Shown here piece after piece: positions 7,104 to 14,537 of a stretch of DNA of 24,986 nt. The DNA comes from an uncultured Cytophagaceae bacterium. Its GTDB lineage: Bacteria; Bacteroidota; Bacteroidia; Cytophagales; Spirosomataceae. A program made the position numbers and the translations under genes. The stretch is taken from positions 1 to 24,986 of the forward strand of contig CAILUB010000074.1 in the NCBI GenBank assembly GCA_903837305.1. The letters are read 5' to 3'. Position 1 is the stretch's first letter. Every line of letters starts with the position of its first letter. The notes below the pieces were generated by a model that was given only the letters and a program-made list of their open reading frames with translations, was not told the origin of the DNA and ran no database searches.

Positions 7104-10100
7104 TTAGAATGTGAAGTTTAAGTTAACTCCGTAGCTTCTAACTGAAGGAGTTTGAACACCTGTAGCTCCGTCTGTAATGTATTGAGACAAATCAGTATCC
7201 TTAGCTTCAGCGAAGTACAATAAGTTACGACCTACGAAAGAAACGTTTGCGCCAGAAACAGACTTGCCGAACCAGGCAGAAGGAAGTTTAACACCTAAAA
7301 CCACTTCTTTTAACATTCCGAAAGAACGGTCCATCAAGTTACCCTCATTCGTGTTGTAGTAACGCCCTACGTAATCTTGTACATATGTTTTCACCGTGTT
7401 AGGAGCGAATTGTAAATCAGAGAAGTTAGTCACCTTACCGTCTGCGTCGTACTTGATCGCAACGCCGTTAGACACAACTACCCCTTGACCTACGAAAGCT
7501 TTCACACCTAAAGCATCTTGCGGACGAGCTGCTGCAAAGATTCCTTGTGTAGTTCCGATGTGGCGACCACCACGGTACGCTTGTTGTTGCGTATAGTTGA
7601 TGATTTTACCACCGATACGGCCATCAAATAAGATGCTTAAGCTTACATTCTTGTAAGTGAATTTGTTATTAAAGCCAAACACAAAATCAGGGTTTGCATT
7701 ACCTAAGTATTGTGATTGCGTTCCCGTTAATCTTTCTGGAATACCACCTGATGTATTAATGATCTGTCCTGCAGGAGTACGAACGAAAGCTGAACCATAA
7801 ATTTTATCCATACGATCCCCTACTTTTAAGAAGGTATTTAGATTAGTGATGCCTGGATAAATTTCTGTTAACGTTTGCTCATAAGTAGAGTAGTTCGCTA
7901 ACACATCCCAGCTAAAGTCAGCTGTTTGGATCGGTGTTCCTGTTACTGAGATCTCATAACCTTTCTTCTGAGTCTTGATACCATTCACTAAAGCTGAGGT
8001 ATAACCAGAAGTAGAAGAGATAGGTAATGAGAAGATGGAAGGACCGTCATTCGAGATGAAATAAGCAACATCGATTCCAATACGGTTTTTCATTAAACGT
8101 AAGTCCATACCGAATTCCGTCTGAGAAGTCTCTGATGGATTCAAGTTCGGATTGCTCAATTCGTTACCGTAGGTTGCACCTGTTTGGTTATTGTAAAAGA
8201 AACCAGTGGAGTAAACCGTATTGTTTTGGTAAGATGGACCATCGTAAGGAGAGTTGTAGTTTTCTCCAGAATACGTTCCGACACGGTTATCAATCGTAGA
8301 TGAAGTTAAACCATCTTTCACGTTCGCATACGATCCACGGAATTTCAAGAAAGAAACTACCTCAGGTAAATTCACATAATCAGATACGACTGAAACCGCT
8401 CCGAATGAAGGGTAGAAGAAGGAGTTCTTCCCAGCTGGCAAGGTAGATAATTTATCTAAACGACCTGTAGCAAATACGGTTAAGAACTTCTTGTAAGAGA
8501 AGTCAGCAGAATAATACGCTGAAAGCACTTGCATGTCAGAACCAAAATTACCCACCTGAACTGGAAGAGCCGAGTTCGAGAAGTTGTATAAACCTGGAAC
8601 GTTCAAATAGTTCGTAGAAGCGAAGATCGACTTGTATAGGAAAAGACGTTGGGATGCACCCGCGTTAATCTTCGTATTAAAGCCTGGTAACAAATCTTTG
8701 TCGAATGTTAACAATAATTCTGTGTTGTTCTCAAATAAAGAACGACGATCCTCGCGGTAATCACCACGACGCTCATCACGACCATACGTACCTGCAGAGT
8801 AAGGGAATTTCTCTGTGCGTACCATGTCCCAAGTCGTTACTTGTGTACGTGCTAATAAGTTCAAGCTCTCGTTAAACGTGTAACGCAAAGCAGCTTGACC
8901 TACGATATCTGTCTTGTAGTGAGAACGTAACCATTCGTAAGACATGAAATACGGGTTATTGTAACGTTGGTATTCCGCATAGATTTGTTGAATACCTTCT
9001 TTACCTTTTTGCCAGTAATTACGCATATCATCCACATTCCAGTCAGCACCTGCCCAATATACGATGTTATAAATGATCGAGTTAGGACCGTAGTTTACAT
9101 CTGGAATGTTAGGTGTGTATTGACGGTTGTATTGTAAGTTAGACTCAAACTTTAATTTGTTCGAGAACTTGTAATCAGCCGTGATGTTAAAGTTCGTCAT
9201 ATTCAATTGGGTATTAGGAACAATACCTTTTTGATAGATATGAGAAGTAGAGAAACGTAAGTTGTATTTCTCGCCTGTTGCCGCTACTGAAACGTTGTTA
9301 GTAGATAAGATACCTGTTTCTAAGAAACGCTTTAAGTTATCCTTACCACGTGCAATCCAAGGAGTCCCAGCACGTTTTCCTGTGATAGGGTCTACTGGAG
9401 AATCGTATTGTGGAATTAATTGTCCGTTAAAACGTGGACCCCAACCACCATCGTAGTCACCATCATTTAATCCACCACCTTTACCATCACCGAAAGCATA
9501 TGAACCGTGATCACCAGGACCGTACTCATCTTGTACTTCAGGAATCGCGTAGAAACCGCCTTGCACTTGTGTAGAAGAGTTCACTTCTACTGAGAAACCA
9601 CGCTTGTCAGCAGAACCACGTCTTGTCGTGATTAAGATCGCACCGTTCTTTCCACGGAAACCGTAAAGAGCAGAAGCTGAGGCTCCTTTTAATACCGAGT
9701 ATGTTTCGATATCGTCTGGTGAGATATTCCACGTATCTGAGTTAATAGGCACACCGTCTACCACATAAAGAACAGTCGAGCTACCACGTAAAGAGATATT
9801 CGGTTTACGTAATAATTCTGGTTGAGCACCAATCGTTAAACCAGCGACGCGACCTGATAATGCGTTGATCGCATTAGGCTCACGTGCCTTAATCGTGCTA
9901 GCTCCGTCTACAGACTGGATAGCAACCCCTATTTTACGAATGTCTTTTTTGATACCCAAAGCCGTTACAACTACTTCTTGTAATTGTTTTTCGTCTTGAG
10001 ATAAAACGACATTTAGTTCTGAAACATTTCCAACCGCTACCTCTTTAGAAGTATAGCCAATCATGGAAAATTGTAAAACTTCATTTCCTGATACGGAGAT

Positions 10101-10325
10101 CGAATAAGCACCTTGTGCATCCGTTAACGTACCTTTAGAACTACCCTTTACGCGGATAGTAACACCTGGAACACCTGATTTCTCCTCTATAGAAGTAACC
10201 GTTCCTTTCAAACTACGCGACTGACCGAATGAGGTCATACTTACCGTAGTAATTAATGCAAAAATGAGCCAAATCAAAGATTTGGGGCTCATTTTTGCAA
10301 AAAACATTTGTACATTGTTTTTCAT
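7104..10325 (-). CDS. SusC/RagA-family TonB-dependent outer membrane receptor
   Basis: A 1073-residue TonB-dependent transporter. I start at the ATG at 10325 (MKNNVQMFFAKM); an in-frame TTG at 10355 lies inside the promoter -7 element. Order: signal peptide to about residue 35 (SMTSFGQ), CarboxypepD_reg-like domain (LKGTVTSIEEKSGVPGVTIRV onward), a TonB-box-like QLQEVVVTALGI, plug domain with LSGRVAGLTI and ILITTRRG, then a 22-strand barrel ending in the aromatic strand SYGVNLNFTF. It pairs with the downstream SusD. It lies divergently next to the phosphonate operon, so import of a phosphorus-bearing glycan or lipid fragment is conceivable, but its promoter lacks the proximal Pho-box-like hexamer and the substrate is unknown. 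Confidence 0.95.
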   Translation of the reverse strand: MKNNVQMFFAKMSPKSLIWLIFALITTVSMTSFGQSRSLKGTVTSIEEKSGVPGVTIRVKGSSKGTLTDAQGAYSISVSGNEVLQFSMIGYTSKEVAVGNVSELNVVLSQDEKQLQEVVVTALGIKKDIRKIGVAIQSVDGASTIKAREPNAINALSGRVAGLTIGAQPELLRKPNISLRGSSTVLYVVDGVPINSDTWNISPDDIETYSVLKGASASALYGFRGKNGAILITTRRGSADKRGFSVEVNSSTQVQGGFYAIPEVQDEYGPGDHGSYAFGDGKGGGLNDGDYDGGWGPRFNGQLIPQYDSPVDPITGKRAGTPWIARGKDNLKRFLETGILSTNNVSVAATGEKYNLRFSTSHIYQKGIVPNTQLNMTNFNITADYKFSNKLKFESNLQYNRQYTPNIPDVNYGPNSIIYNIVYWAGADWNVDDMRNYWQKGKEGIQQIYAEYQRYNNPYFMSYEWLRSHYKTDIVGQAALRYTFNESLNLLARTQVTTWDMVRTEKFPYSAGTYGRDERRGDYREDRRSLFENNTELLLTFDKDLLPGFNTKINAGASQRLFLYKSIFASTNYLNVPGLYNFSNSALPVQVGNFGSDMQVLSAYYSADFSYKKFLTVFATGRLDKLSTLPAGKNSFFYPSFGAVSVVSDYVNLPEVVSFLKFRGSYANVKDGLTSSTIDNRVGTYSGENYNSPYDGPSYQNNTVYSTGFFYNNQTGATYGNELSNPNLNPSETSQTEFGMDLRLMKNRIGIDVAYFISNDGPSIFSLPISSTSGYTSALVNGIKTQKKGYEISVTGTPIQTADFSWDVLANYSTYEQTLTEIYPGITNLNTFLKVGDRMDKIYGSAFVRTPAGQIINTSGGIPERLTGTQSQYLGNANPDFVFGFNNKFTYKNVSLSILFDGRIGGKIINYTQQQAYRGGRHIGTTQGIFAAARPQDALGVKAFVGQGVVVSNGVAIKYDADGKVTNFSDLQFAPNTVKTYVQDYVGRYYNTNEGNLMDRSFGMLKEVVLGVKLPSAWFGKSVSGANVSFVGRNLLYFAEAKDTDLSQYITDGATGVQTPSVRSYGVNLNFTF

Positions 10326-10352
10326 ATGAGTTAGTTTAATTAATGTTCGATG

Positions 10353-10360
10353 CAAAAGTA
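10353..10360 (-). promoter_or_regulatory. -7 promoter element of susCD
   Basis: TACTTTTG on the minus strand matches TAnnTTTG perfectly and sits 28 bp before the susC start codon. The hexamer 20 bp upstream is GATTCA, which does not match the TTAACA pattern of other promoters here; only TTAACG (10408-10403) falls in the 11-bp register. Confidence 0.6.
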
Positions 10361-10500
10361 GACTACTCGTTTAAAGAGGATGAATCAGAAAAAACAAGAA
10401 ATCGTTAAGAAAAAGGCTGGCGTATTACGATTACATTAAGCCCTGTTTTAAAACAAATTTTTTCCGTAGAAAATCTTAGAAAAATACCATATTTCAATAC

Positions 10501-10556
10501 ATAACAATTTCATAAATTTTGCTTAATAGGTAGGTAATCTAGTGCTTGTACCTTTG
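10501..10556 (+). promoter_or_regulatory. Pho-box-like promoter of the PhnX-like operon
   Basis: ATAACA (10501-10506), ATAAAT (10512-10517) and TTAATA (10523-10528) recur every 11 bp. A 20-bp spacer and a perfect -7 element TACCTTTG (10549-10556) follow. The -7 element ends only 3 bp before the ATG at 10560, so the transcript would be leaderless or nearly so. Confidence 0.55.
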
Positions 10557-10559
10557 ATC

Positions 10560-11255
10560 ATGAAAGAAATTAAATTAGTCGTTTTAGACATGGCCGGTAC
10601 CACGGTGATGGACCAGCATGAAGTCGAATATTGTTTTAAACAAGCGGCCATTAAAAACGAATTGCATTCTAGCGATGAGCGTATTTTAGCCTTACAAGGC
10701 TATGCTAAATTGTATGTTTTCACTTTGTTGTGGACGGAGCAATTAGGAGAAGGAGATCCGCGCATAACCGATCTAGCCGCAAAGTCATATGCGGATTTTA
10801 AAACCATCTTAGAAAATCATTACCGGACACAACCCGTCTATCCTACGGAAGGATGCTTAGCATTATTCGAGGCCTTGCATCAGAAAGGAATTAAAATTGC
10901 GCTTACCACCGGTTTTTACCGCGAGGTAGCCGATATCATTTTAGGACGCCTTGGCTGGGTGGCTAACTTGGAATCCTCGACAAGCATTCATCTTTCCGTT
11001 ACACCGGACGAGGTGAATGGCGAAGGAAGGCCATCTCCTGCGATGATTCAATATGCCATGAAGTCGCTAGGTATTACGGATCTAGAAGAAGTAATTAATG
11101 TGGGTGACACCCCGGTGGATTTGCTTTTTGGCAAAAATGCAGGTGTTCGCTATGCCTTAGGGGTTTGCAATGGGACACACACGCGGGAGCAATTAGCCGC
11201 ACATCCAAACGATGGACTTTTAGAGAAAATTTCTGATCTCATCTCTTATGTATAA
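10560..11255 (+). CDS. Phosphonatase-like HAD hydrolase (PhnX-like, TIGR03351 type)
   Basis: A 231-residue HAD-superfamily enzyme predicted to cleave the C-P bond of phosphonoacetaldehyde or a close relative, giving an aldehyde and Pi. I start at ATG 10560 because the core begins at once (KEIKLVVLDMAGTTV). The catalytic set of PhnX is present at matching spacing: nucleophile D10 in DMAGTT, the cap lysine K50 in LQGYAKLY (Schiff-base lysine in PhnX), TTG at 116-118, R157 in GRPSP, and D183/D187 in GDTPVD. The DxAGT variant and the arginine in place of the usual HAD lysine are phosphonatase hallmarks. TIGR03351 members are known to sit beside FAD amine oxidases rather than the transaminase PhnW, exactly as here. 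Hydroxyphosphonoacetaldehyde has been proposed as an alternative substrate. Confidence 0.88.
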   Translation: MKEIKLVVLDMAGTTVMDQHEVEYCFKQAAIKNELHSSDERILALQGYAKLYVFTLLWTEQLGEGDPRITDLAAKSYADFKTILENHYRTQPVYPTEGCLALFEALHQKGIKIALTTGFYREVADIILGRLGWVANLESSTSIHLSVTPDEVNGEGRPSPAMIQYAMKSLGITDLEEVINVGDTPVDLLFGKNAGVRYALGVCNGTHTREQLAAHPNDGLLEKISDLISYV

Positions 11256-12405
11256 AAATAGAAAATACGATCTAGTCATTGTAGGTGGCGGCATCATAGG
11301 AACCTATTGTGCCTACCACGCGCTGAGAAAAGGAAAATCGGTCTTGTTATTAGAAAAGGACGCGCAGCCTTATGAGGCGAGTTTTCGCAATTTTGGGCAA
11401 GCGGTTCCCTCGGGTCAAGCCTTAGATTCTTGGTTCGATTATGGTAGAAAATCCTTGAAAATCTATAAGGACTTACAAGAAGAAGTGGATATCTCCGTAG
11501 TAAAAAACGGTTCTTGGTACGTTGCCTCGGATGACCAGGAAATGACCTTGCTAGAGGAAATGATGCAACTTTTTAAGGACCGTGATTATACCTCTCGTCT
11601 GTACACTGCTTCAGAAACGTTAGAGATTAATCCCCATTTCAAAAAGGAGTATGTGAAAGGGGGATTATTTATTCCGGAGGAAGCCTCGCTGAATCCATTG
11701 GTGATGGTACACCGCGTTCGCGAGTTTATGATTAAAAACCTAGGCTTGCATTACCATAACTTATGTCCGGTGATTGCGGTGGAAAAAAAGCGCGGCATTG
11801 CGATGATTACGACTTCGAAAAAGCAAACATTTTGGGGAGATCAAGTGATCCTTGCGAATGGTAGAGACACGCAATTTTTATTACCAGAACACTACCCTAC
11901 AGCTGAGCTAAAAATCAGCAAATTGCAGATGATGCGCCTAACGCCTCAGAAGAAAATACTCAAATCGAATATCCTAACAGGCTTAACGATTCGTCGCTAC
12001 GATAGCTTCAAATCTTGCCCATCATTTTCAAAGATTTACACGTCTTCCGAGCAAAAACAATTACAAGCAAAAGGCATACACATCTTGTTTAAACAAGCAG
12101 ACGATGGCTCGATCATTTTAGGGGATTCGCACGAATATGTGCCGGCTGGAGAACAAGCTAATTTTGGGTTTGAAGTCTCTTCTGAAATTAATGAGATGAT
12201 GTTGGCGGAAGCGAAGCGGATCACATTGCTTGAAAACTGGACTGTCGATTCGACCTGGGCTGGTTTCTATTTACAAGGAACTCAATCAGAGGTATTCACG
12301 AAAGTCGTGGATGATGTGATCCATATTATCAACGGAATTGGTGGCAAAGGGATGACCACCTCGCCAGGTTTCACTGCAGAATACATTCAAAAACTATATT
12401 CATGA
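11248..12405 (+). CDS. FAD-dependent amine/amino-acid oxidoreductase (DAO family, TIGR03364 type)
   Basis: A 385-residue flavoenzyme of the DAO (glycine/D-amino-acid oxidase) fold. The Rossmann motif VGGGIIG (residues 12-18) with E36 in LLLEKD binds ADP of FAD. NFGQAVPSGQ near residue 48 and the C-terminal INGIGGKGMTTSPGF are typical flavin-contact blocks. It overlaps the PhnX-like gene by 8 bp (ATGTATAA), so the two are translationally linked. The inferred role is oxidative deamination of 2-aminoethylphosphonate, its N-methyl form or a hydroxylated form, giving the aldehyde substrate of the PhnX-like enzyme without PhnW. Which amine it prefers cannot be told from sequence. Confidence 0.87.
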   Translation: MYKNRKYDLVIVGGGIIGTYCAYHALRKGKSVLLLEKDAQPYEASFRNFGQAVPSGQALDSWFDYGRKSLKIYKDLQEEVDISVVKNGSWYVASDDQEMTLLEEMMQLFKDRDYTSRLYTASETLEINPHFKKEYVKGGLFIPEEASLNPLVMVHRVREFMIKNLGLHYHNLCPVIAVEKKRGIAMITTSKKQTFWGDQVILANGRDTQFLLPEHYPTAELKISKLQMMRLTPQKKILKSNILTGLTIRRYDSFKSCPSFSKIYTSSEQKQLQAKGIHILFKQADDGSIILGDSHEYVPAGEQANFGFEVSSEINEMMLAEAKRITLLENWTVDSTWAGFYLQGTQSEVFTKVVDDVIHIINGIGGKGMTTSPGFTAEYIQKLYS

Positions 12406-13454
12406 AAAAAATCATAGCTCTGTGCTTGTTAAGCGCAAGTTTAATGGGCCAAAAAGCCCCTAAAAATGTCATCCTCCTCATAGGCGACGGAATGGGTGTT
12501 AGCCAGATTTATGCGGGATTAACCGCTAATCGAGGCCATCTAAATCTGGAGCGCGTGAAGGTGATCGGTTTCCATAAAAACCAGGCGTCTGATAATTATG
12601 TGACCGATTCCGCCGCAGGAGCCACCGCCTTTGCTACCGGCAAACAGACATATAATGGCGCCATCGGATTAGATTCCTTGAAAGTTCCTTCTGTCACTCT
12701 ATTAGAAATGGCGGAACAAAAAGGTTTAGCAACAGGCCTAGTAAGCACCTGTGATATCACAGACGCGACTCCCTCCTCATTCATTGCGCATCAATTAAAG
12801 CGCTCGATGCACGAAGAAATCGCTTTGGATTTTATGAAAACACCTGTTGATGTAGTTATAGGTGGCGGAAGAAAGTATTTCGAGAAGCGAAAAGACGGCA
12901 TGAATTTGTTAGATACCTTGCGCAAAAAAGGATACCAAGTTCATTCGACGTTGGATGTAGATGGTATCACAAAGGGCCCACTTGTCGCGTTGTACGCGGA
13001 GGAAAATCCGATCAAAGTGATGGAAGGTCGCGGCGATGCCTTATTGAAATCCACTAAAAAATCACTTGAAATTCTGAACCAAAATAAGAAAGGATTTTTC
13101 GTCATGATCGAAGGTTCCCAGATCGATTGGGGTGGTCATGCAAACGATACGGACTACATCATTACAGAAATGGTGGACTTCGATAAGAGTATTGGATTTG
13201 CACTAGATTTTGCAGCAAAAGACAAAGAAACCTTAGTGCTTATTACAGCAGATCACGAAACAGGTGGTTTTGCGCTCATGGGCGGAAATATGAAGACTGG
13301 TGAAGTAAAAGGAGCCTTCACGACGAAAGGACATACCGGACAGATGATTCCTGTTTTTGCTTTCGGTCCAGGGGCTGAAGCCTTCGGTGGTATCTATAAC
13401 AACTACGATATTTTTACTAAAATCAAGCAGGCTTTAAAGCTAAGTCAAAAGTAA
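12402..13454 (+). CDS. Secreted alkaline phosphatase (PhoA family)
   Basis: A 350-residue phosphomonoesterase with a Sec signal peptide (MKKIIALCLLSASLMGQ). Metal and nucleophile motifs are complete: IGDGMG (D29), VTDSAAGATAFATG with nucleophile S70, TDATPSSF near 120, IEGSQIDWGGHAND (E237, D242, H246), TADHETGGF (D284, H285) and GHTGQMIP (H311). It hydrolyses phosphate monoesters in the periplasm or outside. At 350 residues it is shorter than E. coli PhoA (about 470) but normal for Bacteroidota forms. Its start overlaps the FAD gene stop by 4 bp (ATGA), so it belongs to the same transcript. The 3' end overlaps the convergent acetyltransferase gene by 10 bp. Confidence 0.94.
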   Translation: MKKIIALCLLSASLMGQKAPKNVILLIGDGMGVSQIYAGLTANRGHLNLERVKVIGFHKNQASDNYVTDSAAGATAFATGKQTYNGAIGLDSLKVPSVTLLEMAEQKGLATGLVSTCDITDATPSSFIAHQLKRSMHEEIALDFMKTPVDVVIGGGRKYFEKRKDGMNLLDTLRKKGYQVHSTLDVDGITKGPLVALYAEENPIKVMEGRGDALLKSTKKSLEILNQNKKGFFVMIEGSQIDWGGHANDTDYIITEMVDFDKSIGFALDFAAKDKETLVLITADHETGGFALMGGNMKTGEVKGAFTTKGHTGQMIPVFAFGPGAEAFGGIYNNYDIFTKIKQALKLSQK

Positions 13455-13885
13455 ATCGTAAACTTTTCATGCGAATTTAGGAAGCCCACGGATTGATAAA
13501 ATGCGTGGGCTTCTTTGCGTCTTTTATTGGTGGTAACTTCAAGGGACTTAGCTCCTAGCTGCGCCAATTCAGGCTTCAATGTAGCGATTAATTGACGACC
13601 TACTCCTCTACCCTGGTGCGACGCGGTCACGATCAATTCTTGAATCTCAAACACGAGACCTTCATGGTGTAAAAGAGATTGTCCCTTGCACGAAATGAAA
13701 CCGATAATCTCGTTTTCATTTTGAATGGCCACGTACATGAGCGTTAGGGGAGTATGCAGGTATTCCGTATAAATTCGGGTGAAAACAGCTTGGTCAAATA
13801 AGCGATTTTCTAACTCCTCCAGCAAGCATTTTACGGATGAAGCATCGGATTGTTCTGCCTTTCGTATCGTATAGTTTTCTTCCAT
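13445..13885 (-). CDS. GNAT acetyltransferase, PhnO-like (aminoalkylphosphonate N-acetyltransferase)
   Basis: A 146-residue GNAT protein. The acetyl-CoA loop is HQGRGVG (90-96). Beyond the generic fold, it matches E. coli PhnO, as I recall that sequence, in several specific blocks: LLEELENRLFD (21-31), LLHH (71-74), EIQELIV (80-86) and TTNKRRKEAHAFY (118-130), against PhnO's HLHH, EIQELVV and STNVKRHDAHRFY. PhnO acetylates 2-aminoethyl-, aminomethyl- and 1-aminoethylphosphonate with acetyl-CoA. The gene sits between two phosphonate-cleavage gene sets, tail-to-tail with the alkaline phosphatase and head-to-head with the PhnZ-like gene, which supports a phosphonate role. Another amine substrate remains possible. 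Confidence 0.78.
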   Translation of the reverse strand: MEENYTIRKAEQSDASSVKCLLEELENRLFDQAVFTRIYTEYLHTPLTLMYVAIQNENEIIGFISCKGQSLLHHEGLVFEIQELIVTASHQGRGVGRQLIATLKPELAQLGAKSLEVTTNKRRKEAHAFYQSVGFLNSHEKFTIYF

Positions 13886-13890
13886 ATTAT

Positions 13891-13957
13891 CAAATAATTA
13901 CCCCCAGGTAAAATCTCTTTTAAATAGCCTTAATCGCCTTTTATTGGCCTTTTATAA
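13891..13957. promoter_or_regulatory. 11-bp periodic array in the phnO-like/phnZ-like divergent promoter
   Basis: On the plus strand the hexamers TTTAAA (13919), TTAATC (13930), TTATTG (13941) and TTATAA (13952) are spaced exactly 11 bp, separated by tagcc, gcctt and gcctt. Read toward the phnO-like gene, the nearest hexamer (TTTAAA) is 20 bp from an imperfect -7, ATTATTTG (13898-13891). No -7 at the same spacing is visible toward the phnZ-like gene at 13989. The periodicity is clear; the match to TTAACA is weak. Confidence 0.45.
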
Positions 13958-13988
13958 GCCCTAATTTAACATAAATAATTAACAAGCC

Positions 13989-14537
13989 ATGGCTAAAGAC
14001 ATCATCGAAAAAATCATCACCCTATTCCATGAACAAGGGGACTCTGAATATGGTGGAGAGCCGGTGACGCAAGGAGAACATGCTTTACAGGCTGCGCATT
14101 TAGCCCTTGCAGAAAAGGCGCCTACTAGTTTAGTCGTTGCCTCCTTGTTGCATGATGTGGGCCATTTATTGCACGCCCTTCCGGATGATGCACCGGAGCA
14201 AGGAATTGATGATTTGCATGAAGAATTAGGCCATCGTTTTTTGATTAAATACTTCACACAAGCTGTTTCAGAACCTGTTCATTTGCACGTAGCTGCGAAA
14301 CGCTATTTGTGTGCTGTGGAAACGGACTATTTTGCGCTATTAAGCGAGCCATCGGTTATCAGCCTGCAATTACAAGGCGGACCAATGTCAGCGGAAGAAT
14401 GCCAAGCTTTTGAGGCGAATCCCTATTACCGGGACGCGGTGCAGTTGCGTCGCTATGATGATATGGCCAAAGTCCCTAATCTAACTGTTCAGCCCATAGA
14501 ATTTTACGCCTCGATGCTACGGGAGCACTTGAAATGA
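13989..14537 (+). CDS. PhnZ-like HD-domain mixed-valent diiron oxygenase (phosphonate C-P cleavage)
   Basis: A 182-residue HD-fold protein. PhnZ oxidatively cleaves (R)-2-amino-1-hydroxyethylphosphonate to glycine and Pi with O2 and a diiron centre. As I recall the PhnZ structure, every functional residue has a counterpart at constant spacing: metal ligands H31, H55, D56, H77, H100 and D157; the mobile Tyr/Glu pair Y21 and E24 in EYGGEPVTQGEH; and substrate contacts H59, K104 and S122 in HDVGH, VAAKRYL and EPSVIS. LQGGPMSAEE near 128 is another family block. TmpB, which acts on trimethylated substrate, is a close relative and cannot be excluded. No phnY-type 2-oxoglutarate hydroxylase gene lies in the window. 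The stop overlaps the transporter start (ATGA). Confidence 0.88.
   Translation: MAKDIIEKIITLFHEQGDSEYGGEPVTQGEHALQAAHLALAEKAPTSLVVASLLHDVGHLLHALPDDAPEQGIDDLHEELGHRFLIKYFTQAVSEPVHLHVAAKRYLCAVETDYFALLSEPSVISLQLQGGPMSAEECQAFEANPYYRDAVQLRRYDDMAKVPNLTVQPIEFYASMLREHLK

Noticed and set aside
10353..10355. TTG start giving susC ten extra residues
   Set aside because: It lies inside the -7 element TACTTTTG, so it would not be in the transcript. The ATG at 10325 gives a proper signal peptide.
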